From Adhaeribacter swui (GTDB taxonomy: Bacteria; Bacteroidota; Bacteroidia; Cytophagales; Hymenobacteraceae): a stretch of DNA of 64,000 nt. The notes beneath the pieces are model-generated. The model did not search any database and was not told where the DNA came from. It saw only the letters and a list, made by a program, of their open reading frames with translations. The stretch is taken from positions 3,540,585 to 3,604,584 of the forward strand of contig NZ_CP055156.1 in NCBI RefSeq assembly GCF_014217805.1, read 5' to 3'. A program made the position numbers and the translations under genes. This document shows positions 28,065 through 37,711 of this stretch, piece by piece. Position 1 is the stretch's first letter. Each line of letters opens with the position of its first letter.

Positions 28065-31000
28065 TTAGTATTTCAGCACTTTTTGCTCCAGGTAAGTAGA
28101 GCCTTGTTTAATTTGTAGTAAATAAATTCCAGGGGTTAAAAAATCTGTTTTCAATTGAAAAGTTTGGTCGGAATTAGGAGAGGCAGTGGTTTGTAGTACC
28201 TGTTTTCCGGTAACATCCCGTACAGTTATCTCTAAAGGTAACCCGGATTTATTATTCGGGGCAATGGTAACAAAATCCTGCATGGGATTAGGATACGCGG
28301 TTATAGCACTTGCGTTTTCCGGTTTTTGCAATTGAGCCCCGTTGTGGTAGGTAGGTGTGCGGGTTCGGGTAAAATTTACGGGTATCTGGTTTACTAAACA
28401 CACCCAATCTTGCGTATCGTTTTTAGGAGGGAAGCCTATGGAATTTATCCCAGATCCGGTTATTTGCGGAACAGTACCATTTTGTAAGGCTCCACCAGTT
28501 TGGGGGTTGTACCATTGCACCAAATAATTACCAGAATTAGTACCTAAATCTAAAGTAGTAGTGCCTCCTTGAGGCAGGTAAATTGCATAAATTTTGCCAG
28601 GTAAAGCCAGGCAATAATCATTGGTTACGGCCGTAAGGTTGTCGGCATTCAGCATTTGCCAAAACGGAAGATATTGATTAAAAAATTGGAGCGCATAATT
28701 GGTTAAATCCCACATGTGGTCGCGGGAACGCCAGTCTTGGGCAGTTAAATCGGAATTTAGAAATTGATAACCAAAGTACCACTCCACGCCGCCGCCACCG
28801 GCCATTAAATTCCCCCATAAAGCTAACTTTCTCGGCAAATCATGTGCATAATCATCGGCATCCGGCTTTACTCCGGTATTAGAAGGCCCAATTTCATCTA
28901 AATTAACGACCCATTTGCGTCCGCTCGCTGCCGATTGATTGAGCCAATAAAGCGTTTCTGAGTGCGTATCCGCCGGGTTATCTACCTGCAAAGAAGGTCC
29001 TTCAAAAGTGCTATAACCTAAAAGTGGATTATAAATGGTTGCTCGCTGGGTAGGATATGTGTGTACATCTATGGGGCTTTTATAGGGATCTAATTGCCGG
29101 ATGTAATTGCAGAAAGCTTTGCGCTGGGCATCGGTATTGGTGCTTTCTTCCCCCAAGTTCCAGTTAATAGCTAGATGATGACCAAAGCGGGCAATTAATT
29201 CGCGGTAGTATAATTTGCGTTGAGTACCCAAATCACCGTTATCTAATAATTGGTCGTTCTCCTGTTCTTGAGTAACCACATGAAGCATTACACCAAGCTT
29301 ATCCATGTGTGAGAAAACAATTTCCCATTGATCCAGCTTAGAAACATCATACCGGATCTTGTCAGTAGGTGAGATCCAGGGCCATACATCTTTCCCATCG
29401 CCATTTACATTTAAGGTTAAAAAGTAAACCGCATTCATGCCTTTTTGCGCCAGATAATTAAGTGCGCCAATTATCCCTTTTCCTTTTCCGCCTTTCCAGA
29501 CCGGATCCCCGGGTTGCCAATCGCCTAAATGCGGAGCATAGGTTTTTGTATAATCGGCCTGCGGATTTTGACTGTACGTACCATCAAATTCTTTGTAAGC
29601 TAAAAAGTTCTCCGGGCTATCTGCCCCACCTTTTAAAAAGTATTTTCCGGTTTCTGTAAATTGTAAGTAGTGCTGTCCAACGTAACGCAATCGCCCTTGC
29701 GCCCGAAAATCAGACCCAGTTTTATCAGTAGCAGCAACAGAAAAGGTGCCCGACATTCCATCAAAAACAGCTGGACTGCCCGTATTTTCTAAATTGCTAA
29801 CGGCCACATCCGTTCCTGTCCGGAATGAAGCCCGGTACGACCATTCCCCGGCTTCATCCGGAGAAAAATGCACCCGCCATTTTGTGCCAGTTGTGGCATC
29901 GCTTTCGCCGGCATTTCCGTCGGCCGCGTAATACCCCGGAACGATTAGTTGGCGGCTGCCTTTACTAAATACAACATTTAAACGATAATTTAAAAAAGGA
30001 TTATTAGCATCTGTTTCACTGGTAAATGGGCCGGTAAAGGTGAGGGTAACTTTGTGCCATTTTTTTAATTCTCCCGAAATATCAACCGGTACCGGTTTCT
30101 GAACTGAAATCTTAAAACTGGTAGTTACCGAAGCTTGTGCTTGATCGGTAACCGTTACTTGCACATCTAAAGTGGTTTCTGAGGCAGGTGCGGTACCGCT
30201 AAAAGAAAGAGTACTGGCATTAAATTGTAGCCAAGTTGGTAAATTACTGTTATTTGCCAGCGTTGCTTTATAGGTTAGCACATCTCCCGCATTTGGGTCG
30301 GAGTATTGTCCCGCCGAGAAGAAATAAGGTTTTTCTGTTATTAAGGTTTGGTCTGTAGGCTTTTGAACGACTACGGGCGGCGAATTGCTGGTTGTTTTTT
30401 GAACGGTAATGGTAACATTATCGGCCACGCTCCACATATTCAAATTATCCTTTACCTGAAGGTTAAAGATGTAGCTGCCCTGAATTAAATTACTGATGGT
30501 GGGAGTAGCAATGGTTTTACTACTGAAAGTGGCGGTATTAGGGCCGCTAACCTGGCTCCAGCTAAAGCCGCTTATAGTACCATCAGCGTCGGTGCCCGAA
30601 CCGTTTAGAACAATAGTAGTTGTGGGTAAAGTTATTGTTTTATCGGCGCCAGCATTGGCTTTGGGTAGCTGGTTAGAAATAACCGTAAAAGAAACAGTAA
30701 GTGCAATACCTGCTACACCAGTACCACCTGGTCCGGAATAAGGAATAGCTTTTAAGGTATAATTACCCAGAGCAGGCACCCAGGCATTGTAGTTACCTTT
30801 TGTATCACCGAACAAGGCATAAGGCAACTCTGATTCGGTTTTGTTTGTGGTTTGTTTACCGCTTAAAGCAAACTTAATGCTTCCTATAATGCCGGGCGAG
30901 GTGTTCGCCCGAATATTCAAATTTTTAGTAGGTAAAGTTGCTAAGTTAAGGGTAGTTCCTCCGGTAAGGGTTTGAATAGGTTGCTCGTTATCGGCATTTA

Positions 31001-31196
31001 TTAAAGTAAAACTAACTACCTGCTGACTAGCAAAAACTGCTGATTTAGTAACTGTATTATGATGAGTTAGCTCAGTGTTTTTTCGTGGAAAGTTGTTAGC
31101 CAAGCTTTTAGGGGAAGATATTCCGAAGCAGAAAAGTAAAAACAACCATTTAGAAATAAAGGATTGGAATAAAGAATAGTGAATAGTTTGTTTCAT
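28065..31196 (-). CDS. DUF5060 glycoside hydrolase with PKD/Ig domains and T9SS tail
   Basis: 1043 residues; ATG at 31196 (a TTG upstream at 31226 would add ten residues). Signal-like hydrophobic stretch at the start, then an Ig-like region, a PKD domain (KANAGADKTITLP... NGSGTDADGTISGFSWSQVSGP), an Ig/cadherin-like domain (TYKATLANNSNLPTWLQFNASTLSFSGT), and DUF5060 (GELKKWHKVTLTFTGPF). The (beta/alpha)8 domain has candidate acid/base Glu683/684 in NWNLGEES and nucleophile Glu768 in NLDEIGPS. A Por-type T9SS sorting domain closes it (YPNPMQDFVTI... GIYLLQIKQGS). Hence secreted to the cell surface. Substrate unknown, perhaps apiose- or arabinose-containing glycan. Confidence 0.9.
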   Translation of the reverse strand: MKQTIHYSLFQSFISKWLFLLFCFGISSPKSLANNFPRKNTELTHHNTVTKSAVFASQQVVSFTLINADNEQPIQTLTGGTTLNLATLPTKNLNIRANTSPGIIGSIKFALSGKQTTNKTESELPYALFGDTKGNYNAWVPALGNYTLKAIPYSGPGGTGVAGIALTVSFTVISNQLPKANAGADKTITLPTTTIVLNGSGTDADGTISGFSWSQVSGPNTATFSSKTIATPTISNLIQGSYIFNLQVKDNLNMWSVADNVTITVQKTTSNSPPVVVQKPTDQTLITEKPYFFSAGQYSDPNAGDVLTYKATLANNSNLPTWLQFNASTLSFSGTAPASETTLDVQVTVTDQAQASVTTSFKISVQKPVPVDISGELKKWHKVTLTFTGPFTSETDANNPFLNYRLNVVFSKGSRQLIVPGYYAADGNAGESDATTGTKWRVHFSPDEAGEWSYRASFRTGTDVAVSNLENTGSPAVFDGMSGTFSVAATDKTGSDFRAQGRLRYVGQHYLQFTETGKYFLKGGADSPENFLAYKEFDGTYSQNPQADYTKTYAPHLGDWQPGDPVWKGGKGKGIIGALNYLAQKGMNAVYFLTLNVNGDGKDVWPWISPTDKIRYDVSKLDQWEIVFSHMDKLGVMLHVVTQEQENDQLLDNGDLGTQRKLYYRELIARFGHHLAINWNLGEESTNTDAQRKAFCNYIRQLDPYKSPIDVHTYPTQRATIYNPLLGYSTFEGPSLQVDNPADTHSETLYWLNQSAASGRKWVVNLDEIGPSNTGVKPDADDYAHDLPRKLALWGNLMAGGGGVEWYFGYQFLNSDLTAQDWRSRDHMWDLTNYALQFFNQYLPFWQMLNADNLTAVTNDYCLALPGKIYAIYLPQGGTTTLDLGTNSGNYLVQWYNPQTGGALQNGTVPQITGSGINSIGFPPKNDTQDWVCLVNQIPVNFTRTRTPTYHNGAQLQKPENASAITAYPNPMQDFVTIAPNNKSGLPLEITVRDVTGKQVLQTTASPNSDQTFQLKTDFLTPGIYLLQIKQGSTYLEQKVLKY

Positions 31197-31668
31197 GCAG
31201 AGAAATTTTAAACTTAAAAAGGCCAATAGGTGATCTTTTAATTCTACATTCAGCTATAGAGTAAAGAATTAAGATTTTTATCGCACTTTTTAACCCCCCT
31301 ATCTCTAAACTTCACTCGCTAATGTGAAACTCCGCTTGCGTATAATAAATATAAGGATAATATCCTGTATGTAACAACAATGTTTTGATTAATTTAAAAG
31401 TATATAATCTAATGAGTAAGGTGCTTAGGTTGCTAAATTTCTTTGAGCCTGCTCCTTAATTGTCCTACCAGGTTTACTAATTCCGGATAAAAAATCCGGT
31501 CGGTTTATAAGGCTTTTCTGTTGCGGGAAGTTAATTTTTTAAAATTTTCATTTTCCGGAATAATCGTGGCACTATAATCCAGAATATAATTTTTCGCGTA
31601 AATCACGTCTTATAGCCAACAATAAATTAGATTATTTCTTTACTTTGGGCCGACGCTAGCAAAAATGC
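31197..31668. other. Divergent intergenic region
   Basis: 472 bases between the glycosidase and GH63-like start codons. A+T-rich, with TTACTTTG at 31640-31647, a -7-like element 22 bases before the second start. No further feature. Confidence 0.4.
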
Positions 31669-34296
31669 ATGGAAACTAACGAATACGAACGGTTAGAACA
31701 ATCGTCGAATAATAGAAACTGGAAAAGCTGGGGACCGTACCTATCCGAGCGGCAATGGGGCACTGTTCGCGAAGATTATAGCCCTAACGGCGATGCCTGG
31801 AATTTTGTGTCGCATGATTTAGCCCGCAGCAATGCCTACCGCTGGGGCGAAGAAGGAATTGCCGGTTTTTGCGACCATAAGCAGATTTTATGTTTAGCCC
31901 CAGCCTTCTGGAACGGGCAAGACCCGATTTTAAAAGAACGCCTGTTTGGTCTGACTAACGGCCAGGGCAACCACGGCGAAGACGTAAAAGAAATTTACTT
32001 CCACCTGGATTCGTCGCCGACGCATTCGTACTGCAAGTATTTATATAAATACCCGCAAACCGCTTTTCCTTACGACGATTTAGTTGAAAAAAATAAACGC
32101 GACCGCTGGCAACCCGAATTTGAACTACTGGACACTGATGCTTTTAAAGATAACCGGTATTTTGATATTGTAATTGAATACGCCAAAGCCGATACGCACG
32201 ATATTTTAATGCAGATAACGGTGCACAACCGGAGCAAAGAAGCCGCTCCCATTCACGTGTTGCCGCATCTGTGGTTCCGGAATTACTGGAAACACAGCCC
32301 CGAATATCCCCGGCCAACAATCACAGCCTTATCGCCGGATTGTTTAAAAGCTACTTCCAGCCGCAACGGCGCTTATTTTTTATACCACGAGCTGGAAAGC
32401 GAACAACTTTTCTGTGAAAACGAAACCAACAACGAGCGCATTTACCGGTCGGGCAACCCTACGCCATTCGTAAAAGATGGCATCAACGATTACATCGTTA
32501 AACAAAAAGCGAGCGTAAACCCCGAAAAGCAAGGTACCAAGGCCGCCATTTGGCTGCAGGCTGTAATCCCGGGCGAATCTTTTAAAATTTTTAAAATCAG
32601 GCTGGTTCGAAATCGGGTAATTGACCCCTGGACCAACTTTAACCGCTTGTTTGAGCGCCGGCGCGCCGAAACGGATACGTTTTACCGCGAATTTATATTG
32701 CCCGAAAAAATGCCGACCGAACAGCAGAATATCGTCCGGAAGGCTTTTGGCGGCTTACTCTGGACCAAGCAGTTTTATTATTTTGATGTTTACCGCTGGC
32801 TCAATGGCGAGTTAAAAGATAAAGCCCCCTTCCGCACCGATAAAAGAAATTCCGGTTGGCAACATTTAACCAACCGCAACATTATTTCGATGCCCGATAA
32901 ATGGGAATACCCGTGGTACGCCGCCTGGGATTTAGCATTTCATGCTACTACGTTTGCGCACATCGATCCTAACTTTGCCAAGCACCAGTTACTGCTGATG
33001 CTCCGGGAATATTATATGCACCCCAATGGCCAGATTCCATCTTACGAATGGAATTTTAGCGATGTAAATCCGCCGGTGCATGCCTGGGGCGTGTGGCAGG
33101 TGTACGATATCGATCAGAAAAAAACGGGGGTGCCGGATTTAGATTTCCTGGAACGGGCTTTTCAAAAATTGCTGATGAACTTTACGTGGTGGGTAAACCG
33201 CAAAGACGTGAACGGCAACGATGTTTTTGAAGGTGGTTTCCTGGGCCTGGATAATATTGGAGTGTTTGACCGTAACAGTTTGCCCCCGGGCATTAAAAGT
33301 TTAGAACAAGCCGATGCTACCAGTTGGATGGCCATGTTTTCGCTGAATATGTTGCGCATGTCGCTGGAGTTGGCCAAACGCAACCCGGCCTATGAAGAAT
33401 CGGCGGCCAAGTTTTTCCGGCATTTTTTAAGTATTGGTTGGGCCATGGATAATATTGGCGAACGCAATATTTCGCTCTGGGACGACGAAGATAATTTTTA
33501 CTACGATGCCGTGCAGTTAGATAACGGCAAAAGCGAGCGTTTAAAAATCCGTTCTTTGGTGGGGGTAATTCCGTTGCTGGCCGTGGAGGTTATTAACAGC
33601 AAAATCTTTAACCAAATGACCGAGTTTAAGCGCCGGGCGGTAGGCATTATCCGAACCCGCCCGGACCTGGCGCAACTGATTTCGCACATCGAAGTGCAAA
33701 ATGGCAATGGGTATCATTTGTTCTCGATCATGCGGGGCTTCCGGTTAGAAAACGTTTTAAAACGGCTGTTGGACGAGGCCGAGTTTTTGTCGAACTACGG
33801 TATCCGCTCTTTATCAAAATACCACGAGCAAAATCCGTATATGTTTAATTCGCAAGGGCGCCAGCATTCCATTCAGTACGAGCCCGGCGAAAGTACCAGT
33901 TCCATGTTCGGGGGTAATTCTAACTGGCGGGGCCCTATCTGGTTTCCTTTAAATTATTTGATTATTCAGAGTTTGCGAAAGTATTATAAATACTACGGCA
34001 AAGAATATATTTATGAATTCCCGACAGGTTCCGGCAACAAATTAAATTTACAGCAAATTGCCCGCGAATTAACTAATCGCTTGCTGCACCTTTTCGAGAA
34101 AGATGCGAACGGCAAGGTGCATTACCACTCTAACCACGAAGTGTACACCAGCGACCCTCATTTTAAAGATCACCACTTTTTTTATGAGTTTTTCAACGGC
34201 GATACCGGGCAAGGCTTAGGCGCCTCGCACCAAACCGGCTGGACTGCGGCCATAGCCAACCTGCTCCTGGAAATGGCCGAAGATGAGGAAGATTAA
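31669..34296 (+). CDS. GH63/MGH1-like glucosidase
   Basis: An 875-residue cytoplasmic enzyme (no signal peptide) of the MGH1-like/GH63 (mannosyl-oligosaccharide glucosidase) type. N-terminal beta-sandwich with WGPYLSERQWGTVREDYSPNGDAW, KEIYFHLDSSPTHSYCKYLYKYPQ and VLPHLWFRNYW. The (alpha/alpha)6 domain has WEYPWYAAWDLAFHATTFAHID, HPNGQIPSYEWNFSDVNPP, EGGFLGLDNIGVFDR and NWRGPIWFPLNYL, with acidic residues in DLAF and ENGFLGLD-like motifs as usual for GH63. The family hydrolyses alpha-glucosidic bonds of oligosaccharides or glucosylglycerate. A strong terminator follows. Confidence 0.9.
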   Translation: METNEYERLEQSSNNRNWKSWGPYLSERQWGTVREDYSPNGDAWNFVSHDLARSNAYRWGEEGIAGFCDHKQILCLAPAFWNGQDPILKERLFGLTNGQGNHGEDVKEIYFHLDSSPTHSYCKYLYKYPQTAFPYDDLVEKNKRDRWQPEFELLDTDAFKDNRYFDIVIEYAKADTHDILMQITVHNRSKEAAPIHVLPHLWFRNYWKHSPEYPRPTITALSPDCLKATSSRNGAYFLYHELESEQLFCENETNNERIYRSGNPTPFVKDGINDYIVKQKASVNPEKQGTKAAIWLQAVIPGESFKIFKIRLVRNRVIDPWTNFNRLFERRRAETDTFYREFILPEKMPTEQQNIVRKAFGGLLWTKQFYYFDVYRWLNGELKDKAPFRTDKRNSGWQHLTNRNIISMPDKWEYPWYAAWDLAFHATTFAHIDPNFAKHQLLLMLREYYMHPNGQIPSYEWNFSDVNPPVHAWGVWQVYDIDQKKTGVPDLDFLERAFQKLLMNFTWWVNRKDVNGNDVFEGGFLGLDNIGVFDRNSLPPGIKSLEQADATSWMAMFSLNMLRMSLELAKRNPAYEESAAKFFRHFLSIGWAMDNIGERNISLWDDEDNFYYDAVQLDNGKSERLKIRSLVGVIPLLAVEVINSKIFNQMTEFKRRAVGIIRTRPDLAQLISHIEVQNGNGYHLFSIMRGFRLENVLKRLLDEAEFLSNYGIRSLSKYHEQNPYMFNSQGRQHSIQYEPGESTSSMFGGNSNWRGPIWFPLNYLIIQSLRKYYKYYGKEYIYEFPTGSGNKLNLQQIARELTNRLLHLFEKDANGKVHYHSNHEVYTSDPHFKDHHFFYEFFNGDTGQGLGASHQTGWTAAIANLLLEMAEDEED

Positions 34297-34310
34297 ATTA
34301 CAAAAATTTT

Positions 34311-34351
34311 AAAAAGCCGGCTGCGAGTAGATTACGTGCAGCCGGCTTTTT
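34311..34351 (+). terminator. Intrinsic terminator after the GH63-like gene
   Basis: AAAAAGCCGGCTGC (34311-34324) pairs with GCAGCCGGCTTTTT (34338-34351), then T. Confidence 0.8.
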
Positions 34352-34506
34352 GTTATCTGCGTAAAGTAGCTGGGCTTGCTAAAAGCGAATCTTATAAAAT
34401 GGGGGTTTATTTTAAATCATTAATAAATTAAATACCCAAATGGCAGTTGTTTATGCTTCGGTAAGGTTAATAGTGGGCAATAACTTATGGGGATGTAACG
34501 GGCTGG

Positions 34507-35451
34507 TTAAACAGGTTCTTTGGCCAAAGCCCAGTGGATTTTTTTCAGTTGGTTAATGTGCCGCTGGGTATGGTAAATAACAAAGTAAACTGCTTCGAGG
34601 CGGGTTAAATAGCCGTAAACCGGTATTTTAAAGGCCAGACAAGTTTTACTTAAATCTAAGGATACAATGGCTTTGCTGATTAATTGCTGAACTTCCTGAA
34701 ATGACTGGAGCAATTCTTCTTTCTGGAAAACGCGGTTTTGGGGCCACACCGAATCAGCCGCTTCTATTTTTAGGTTAACATTTAAAAAATCAGCTTTCAT
34801 TCGGTTAATAAGTTCATCGGGTGGGCGGTTGGTTTCGGTTGCGGGGCCGGTAAGTATTTCTACAAAACCCATGTTCGAGATAATTAAATGCTCAGCTACC
34901 TGGCCGGCAGTCCAGCTACTGGTAAAAGGCACCTGGTTTATTACATCATCTTCAAAAGCGGCGAATTGCTGCTGTAGCGTTAAAGCCGTTTCGTTAAAAG
35001 TACTGATAGCTTCCTGAGCAACGGCATGGGCAGAGCTTTCGGGATTAAACTTGGTTTTTACCAGGCAAAGCATTTCATCGTCGTTCAAGTAAATTTCTAC
35101 GCAGGGTTTGTTTGTATCGCACCGCGGGTCGGCTACCAAATTTTCAAAAATACTTTTTATGGTGTGGGTTTTGGTGCGCCACTCTGATACCCTTATGGCC
35201 AGGTAATCGCCTTGCTCCATCAGGTATTTGTTTAAGCCATATGGTTCCGGATTATCTTGGGGTTGCAGGGGGGCGGCTGCCACGTATACCATACCCGCCG
35301 GCGTGCATTGGCTGATGCCGTAATATGGCCTGCTAGGATCAACGGGTAACATACTGATTAATTTATCGAAAGCGGCTTCGATGTGGTTCGGAAAAGTTTC
35401 TACCGGAAAGCCGTACAATGTTAAGTTCTGGTCTAATTTATAAATTTCCAT
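34507..35451 (-). CDS. GyrI-like ligand-binding + DinB fusion protein
   Basis: A 314-residue two-domain protein. Residues 1-150 look like the GyrI/SOUL-type effector-binding fold found in AraC/MerR regulators (FPNHIEAAFDKLISMLP, YGLNKYLMEQGDYLAIRVSEW, CVEIYLND). Residues 155-310 are DinB: four-helix bundle with metal-binding His in VAEHLIISN and YHTQRHINQLKKI. DinB proteins often act as thiol-dependent enzymes (mycothiol/bacillithiol transfer). Last gene in the minus-strand unit that begins with DoxX at 36633, 39 bases after the VOC gene. A fusion of these two domains is unusual. Confidence 0.82.
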   Translation of the reverse strand: MEIYKLDQNLTLYGFPVETFPNHIEAAFDKLISMLPVDPSRPYYGISQCTPAGMVYVAAAPLQPQDNPEPYGLNKYLMEQGDYLAIRVSEWRTKTHTIKSIFENLVADPRCDTNKPCVEIYLNDDEMLCLVKTKFNPESSAHAVAQEAISTFNETALTLQQQFAAFEDDVINQVPFTSSWTAGQVAEHLIISNMGFVEILTGPATETNRPPDELINRMKADFLNVNLKIEAADSVWPQNRVFQKEELLQSFQEVQQLISKAIVSLDLSKTCLAFKIPVYGYLTRLEAVYFVIYHTQRHINQLKKIHWALAKEPV

Positions 35452-35490
35452 TTTTTAAATTTTTTGTCTATCAAATAGCTTTAGCTATAG

Positions 35491-35880
35491 TTAAGCTTGC
35501 TTCTCTTGTAATACCGACAATATATTGCTCGCCGGATCTTTAAACCAGGCCACATCTACCTGAGGGTTGCGTGAGATGTGGTTTTCATCTGTACCATAGG
35601 CGGGATTCTGGTAGTTTTCAAAAATTACGTTCCGGCTTTTTAGCTCCCGCACAGCTTCATCGATGTTATTTACCCGAAAGTTAAGAATGGTAAAAGTGGC
35701 GGGTTCGTGGTTAGGCTTCGGGTAAATTAAAACCGAGGTGCTTTCGGCGAGGTGCAGGTGTAACAAGCCCATAACCTTATCTTCGGTAACTTCTAATTGT
35801 AAAACCTGGCTGTAAAACTGTTTGGCTTTTTCCAGATCGTCCACGGAAAAACTGCTGAATGCTGGCGTGTTTTTAAACAT
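35491..35880 (-). CDS. VOC family (glyoxalase/bleomycin-resistance fold) protein
   Basis: 129 residues. ATG at 35880 is used; a TTG 90 bases upstream would overlap the next gene and lacks family similarity. Begins FSSFSVDDLEKAKQFYSQVLQLEV, the standard beta-alpha-beta-beta-beta start, and ends with VDVAWFKDPASNILSVLQE. Members chelate a divalent metal and act on aldehydes, glutathione adducts, antibiotics or aromatics. Part of the 36633-34507 unit, downstream of the 74-aa protein (gap 52 bases). Confidence 0.85.
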   Translation of the reverse strand: MFKNTPAFSSFSVDDLEKAKQFYSQVLQLEVTEDKVMGLLHLHLAESTSVLIYPKPNHEPATFTILNFRVNNIDEAVRELKSRNVIFENYQNPAYGTDENHISRNPQVDVAWFKDPASNILSVLQEKQA

Positions 35881-35932
35881 AGAAATTGCTTTAATCACAA
35901 AGGTTATAATAGGATGTAAGTCATCGAAATTT

Positions 35933-36157
35933 TTAAAAATCGTCGGGCAACACCTCGGCTTCGTAGCCAAATTCGCCTAAAAGTTTTATCAGGCAGCTAG
36001 CCCGGATAAACTCGTGGGTGCTGGCTACCCGCAAAATTTTGTCGCAATCTTCCAGGTCGAAGTTAGCCCGGTAGCCTTGGAAAGCCTGGTGAATGTGATC
36101 AACCAGAATAACCGCATGATCCCGGTCTTGCACGTTGGTTTTAAACACTTCTACCAT
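35933..36157 (-). CDS. Small conserved-looking protein, 74 aa
   Basis: ATG 36157 begins MVEVFKTNVQDRDHAVILVDH. The fold pattern V-E-V-F-K-T-N ... I-L-R-V-A-S-T-H is that of a small ferredoxin-like alpha/beta protein (heavy-metal-associated/ACT-like). A GYRANFDLEDCDKILRV stretch contains a Cys. No metal-binding CXXC. Function unknown. It lies between DoxX (68 bases upstream) and VOC in one minus-strand unit. Confidence 0.7.
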   Translation of the reverse strand: MVEVFKTNVQDRDHAVILVDHIHQAFQGYRANFDLEDCDKILRVASTHEFIRASCLIKLLGEFGYEAEVLPDDF

Positions 36158-36225
36158 ACACAATGCTTTGCTGCTGTTGATTAATTAGTTTAGTAGCGAA
36201 ATAGAAATAAAAGCAAAAAGATAAA

Positions 36226-36633
36226 TTAGTTGCCAGATAAACTCATTTGCGGAAGGTTTTCGGAATCGCGGGCTTTTTGCAGCTTGTGGTAATACCCATA
36301 GGAGCCGGCTACCAACAAAATAGGAAGCAGAATGGGTAACCAGTTGGCGGGGGCGTCGCCGCGGCTGAAATGCGAATACATGGCTCCCACTAAATCGAAT
36401 ATTAAGCCGGCGTAGGCCCATTCTTTCAGGCGCGGGTAGCCCGGAATAAGAATCGCAAAAATGCCCAGCAACTTCGCTACGCCCAAAAAAGGAACCAAGT
36501 AAGCCGGATAACCCAAACGGGTAACGTAATCAACGGCTTCCTGCGCCGAGATGGCATCGAAAATAGAACCAAAGCCCAACAGGGCGGCTACCAAACCGGT
36601 AAAAATCCAGTAAATTATTTTAGTCTTTTTCAT
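36226..36633 (-). CDS. DoxX family membrane protein (paralogue 2)
   Basis: 135 residues with four membrane segments: IIYWIFTGLVAALLGFGSIF, LVPFLGVAKLLGIFAILIPGYP, RLKEWAYAGLIFDLVGAMYSH, WLPILLPILLVAGSYGYY. Very similar in layout to the DoxX at 12801-13217 (shared RLKEWAYAG), which is under an HxlR regulator. This copy instead follows tandem-repeat operator site 1 (36841-36877) and heads a four-gene unit (DoxX, 74-aa protein, VOC, GyrI/DinB). Starts at ATG 36633. Confidence 0.88.
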   Translation of the reverse strand: MKKTKIIYWIFTGLVAALLGFGSIFDAISAQEAVDYVTRLGYPAYLVPFLGVAKLLGIFAILIPGYPRLKEWAYAGLIFDLVGAMYSHFSRGDAPANWLPILLPILLVAGSYGYYHKLQKARDSENLPQMSLSGN

Positions 36634-36810
36634 GAGTTTTAAAATTTTTGGATGATTTATGTTTAATAAGTTAATAGCGGGAAATACCCCCCGAATGAGT
36701 GCAGCCGGAATGGTTATTTTTTAAATTTTTAAATTTTAACTGGTTTATTTTGGCCCTAAGCGTTTGATAAATAAGGTTTATTGCTGCTTGTATTTGCTGA
36801 AAACCTAAGG

Positions 36811-36877
36811 TAAAGATAGGCCAAACCTGGTGCTGGAACGGGGGTAAATTACGACAGAAAAAGGGGATTTTACGACA
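36811..36877 (-). promoter_or_regulatory. Tandem-repeat operator and -7 element, site 1
   Basis: Reading toward DoxX: TGTCGTAAAATCCCC, TTTTTC (6 bases), TGTCGTAATTTACCCC (36877-36841), then 22 bases to TATCTTTA (36818-36811), a -7-like element. The TGTCG starts are 21 bp apart. Sites 2 and 3 have the same architecture. The rest of the 36634-37038 gap is A+T-rich 5' leader. Confidence 0.75.
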
Positions 36878-37038
36878 ATCATTAGCCTGGCTCTACAACC
36901 AAGTATAAGTCATTTGGTGGGGTCAGTCGGGCTTTGTTTTGCCTGAGAAATAAAATAATTCTTAAAGGATAAGCTGCGTGGCGGCAATTTTAATTAGCGG
37001 CGGCAACTCAGGAATTTTAAAATTAAAAAATGGCTGCC

Positions 37039-37470
37039 TTAAGCCGGAATGTTAGGGTCGTAGCTAATCATCCATTGTACGCCATACGGATCGGTGAGCA
37101 TGCCAAAATAGGCGCCCCAAAACTCTTTGTGCATCGGCATGGTTGCTTGTCCGCCCGCCGAAAGGGCTTGAAACAAGCGATCGGCTTCGGCTTCGCTGTC
37201 CGGACTAAGCGATAACTGAAAATTAGTGCCGGGTTTAAATGAGTGGCCCATAGCTTCCAGGGCATCGGTCGCCATTAAAATATTATTTGGCCCGATGGGC
37301 AAAGCAATGTGCATGATTTTTTCCTGGTCTTCGGCTGAAAGGTGGGTGCCCTGACCGGTGTCTTTAAACCGGATTAAGTTAGCAAACTCGCCACCAAATA
37401 CCGATTTGTAAAAGTTAAAAGCCGCTTCGGCGGTACCGTTAAAGTTGAGATACGGATTTAGTTTTACCAT
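37039..37470 (-). CDS. PhnB-type VOC protein (paralogue 1)
   Basis: 143 residues of the PhnB/UbiG-like VOC group. Begins VKLNPYLNFNGTAEAAFNFYKSVFGGEF and has MHIALPIGPNNILMATDALEAMGH, NFQLSLSPDSEAEADRLFQALSAGGQATMPMHKEFWGAYFGMLTDPYGVQWMISYD, which is the full family pattern. Paralogue at 46272. Function of the group is not defined (detoxification or sugar ester candidates). It is the third gene behind site 2 on the minus strand (241 bases after the SRPBCC gene, so perhaps with its own promoter). Confidence 0.9.
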   Translation of the reverse strand: MVKLNPYLNFNGTAEAAFNFYKSVFGGEFANLIRFKDTGQGTHLSAEDQEKIMHIALPIGPNNILMATDALEAMGHSFKPGTNFQLSLSPDSEAEADRLFQALSAGGQATMPMHKEFWGAYFGMLTDPYGVQWMISYDPNIPA

Positions 37471-37711
37471 AAACCAAAAATTAAAAATTTTAAAAAATAG
37501 TCAGTTAAATAGTTTAAACCGAAGGTGTAGAATGGCTGCCAACGCCGATTTGGGTTTTTGAATGGCCTTATGTTACCGGAAGATACGCGCAAACTTTGTA
37601 ATTATCGGTAACCGGCTACGGGTATTGTTGCTTGTATTAAAAACTGTAAAGTTTCTGAGGATATAAATTTAGTTAAGCTTTTGCTTTAAAAGCCAGGTAA
37701 ATACGCAATCT

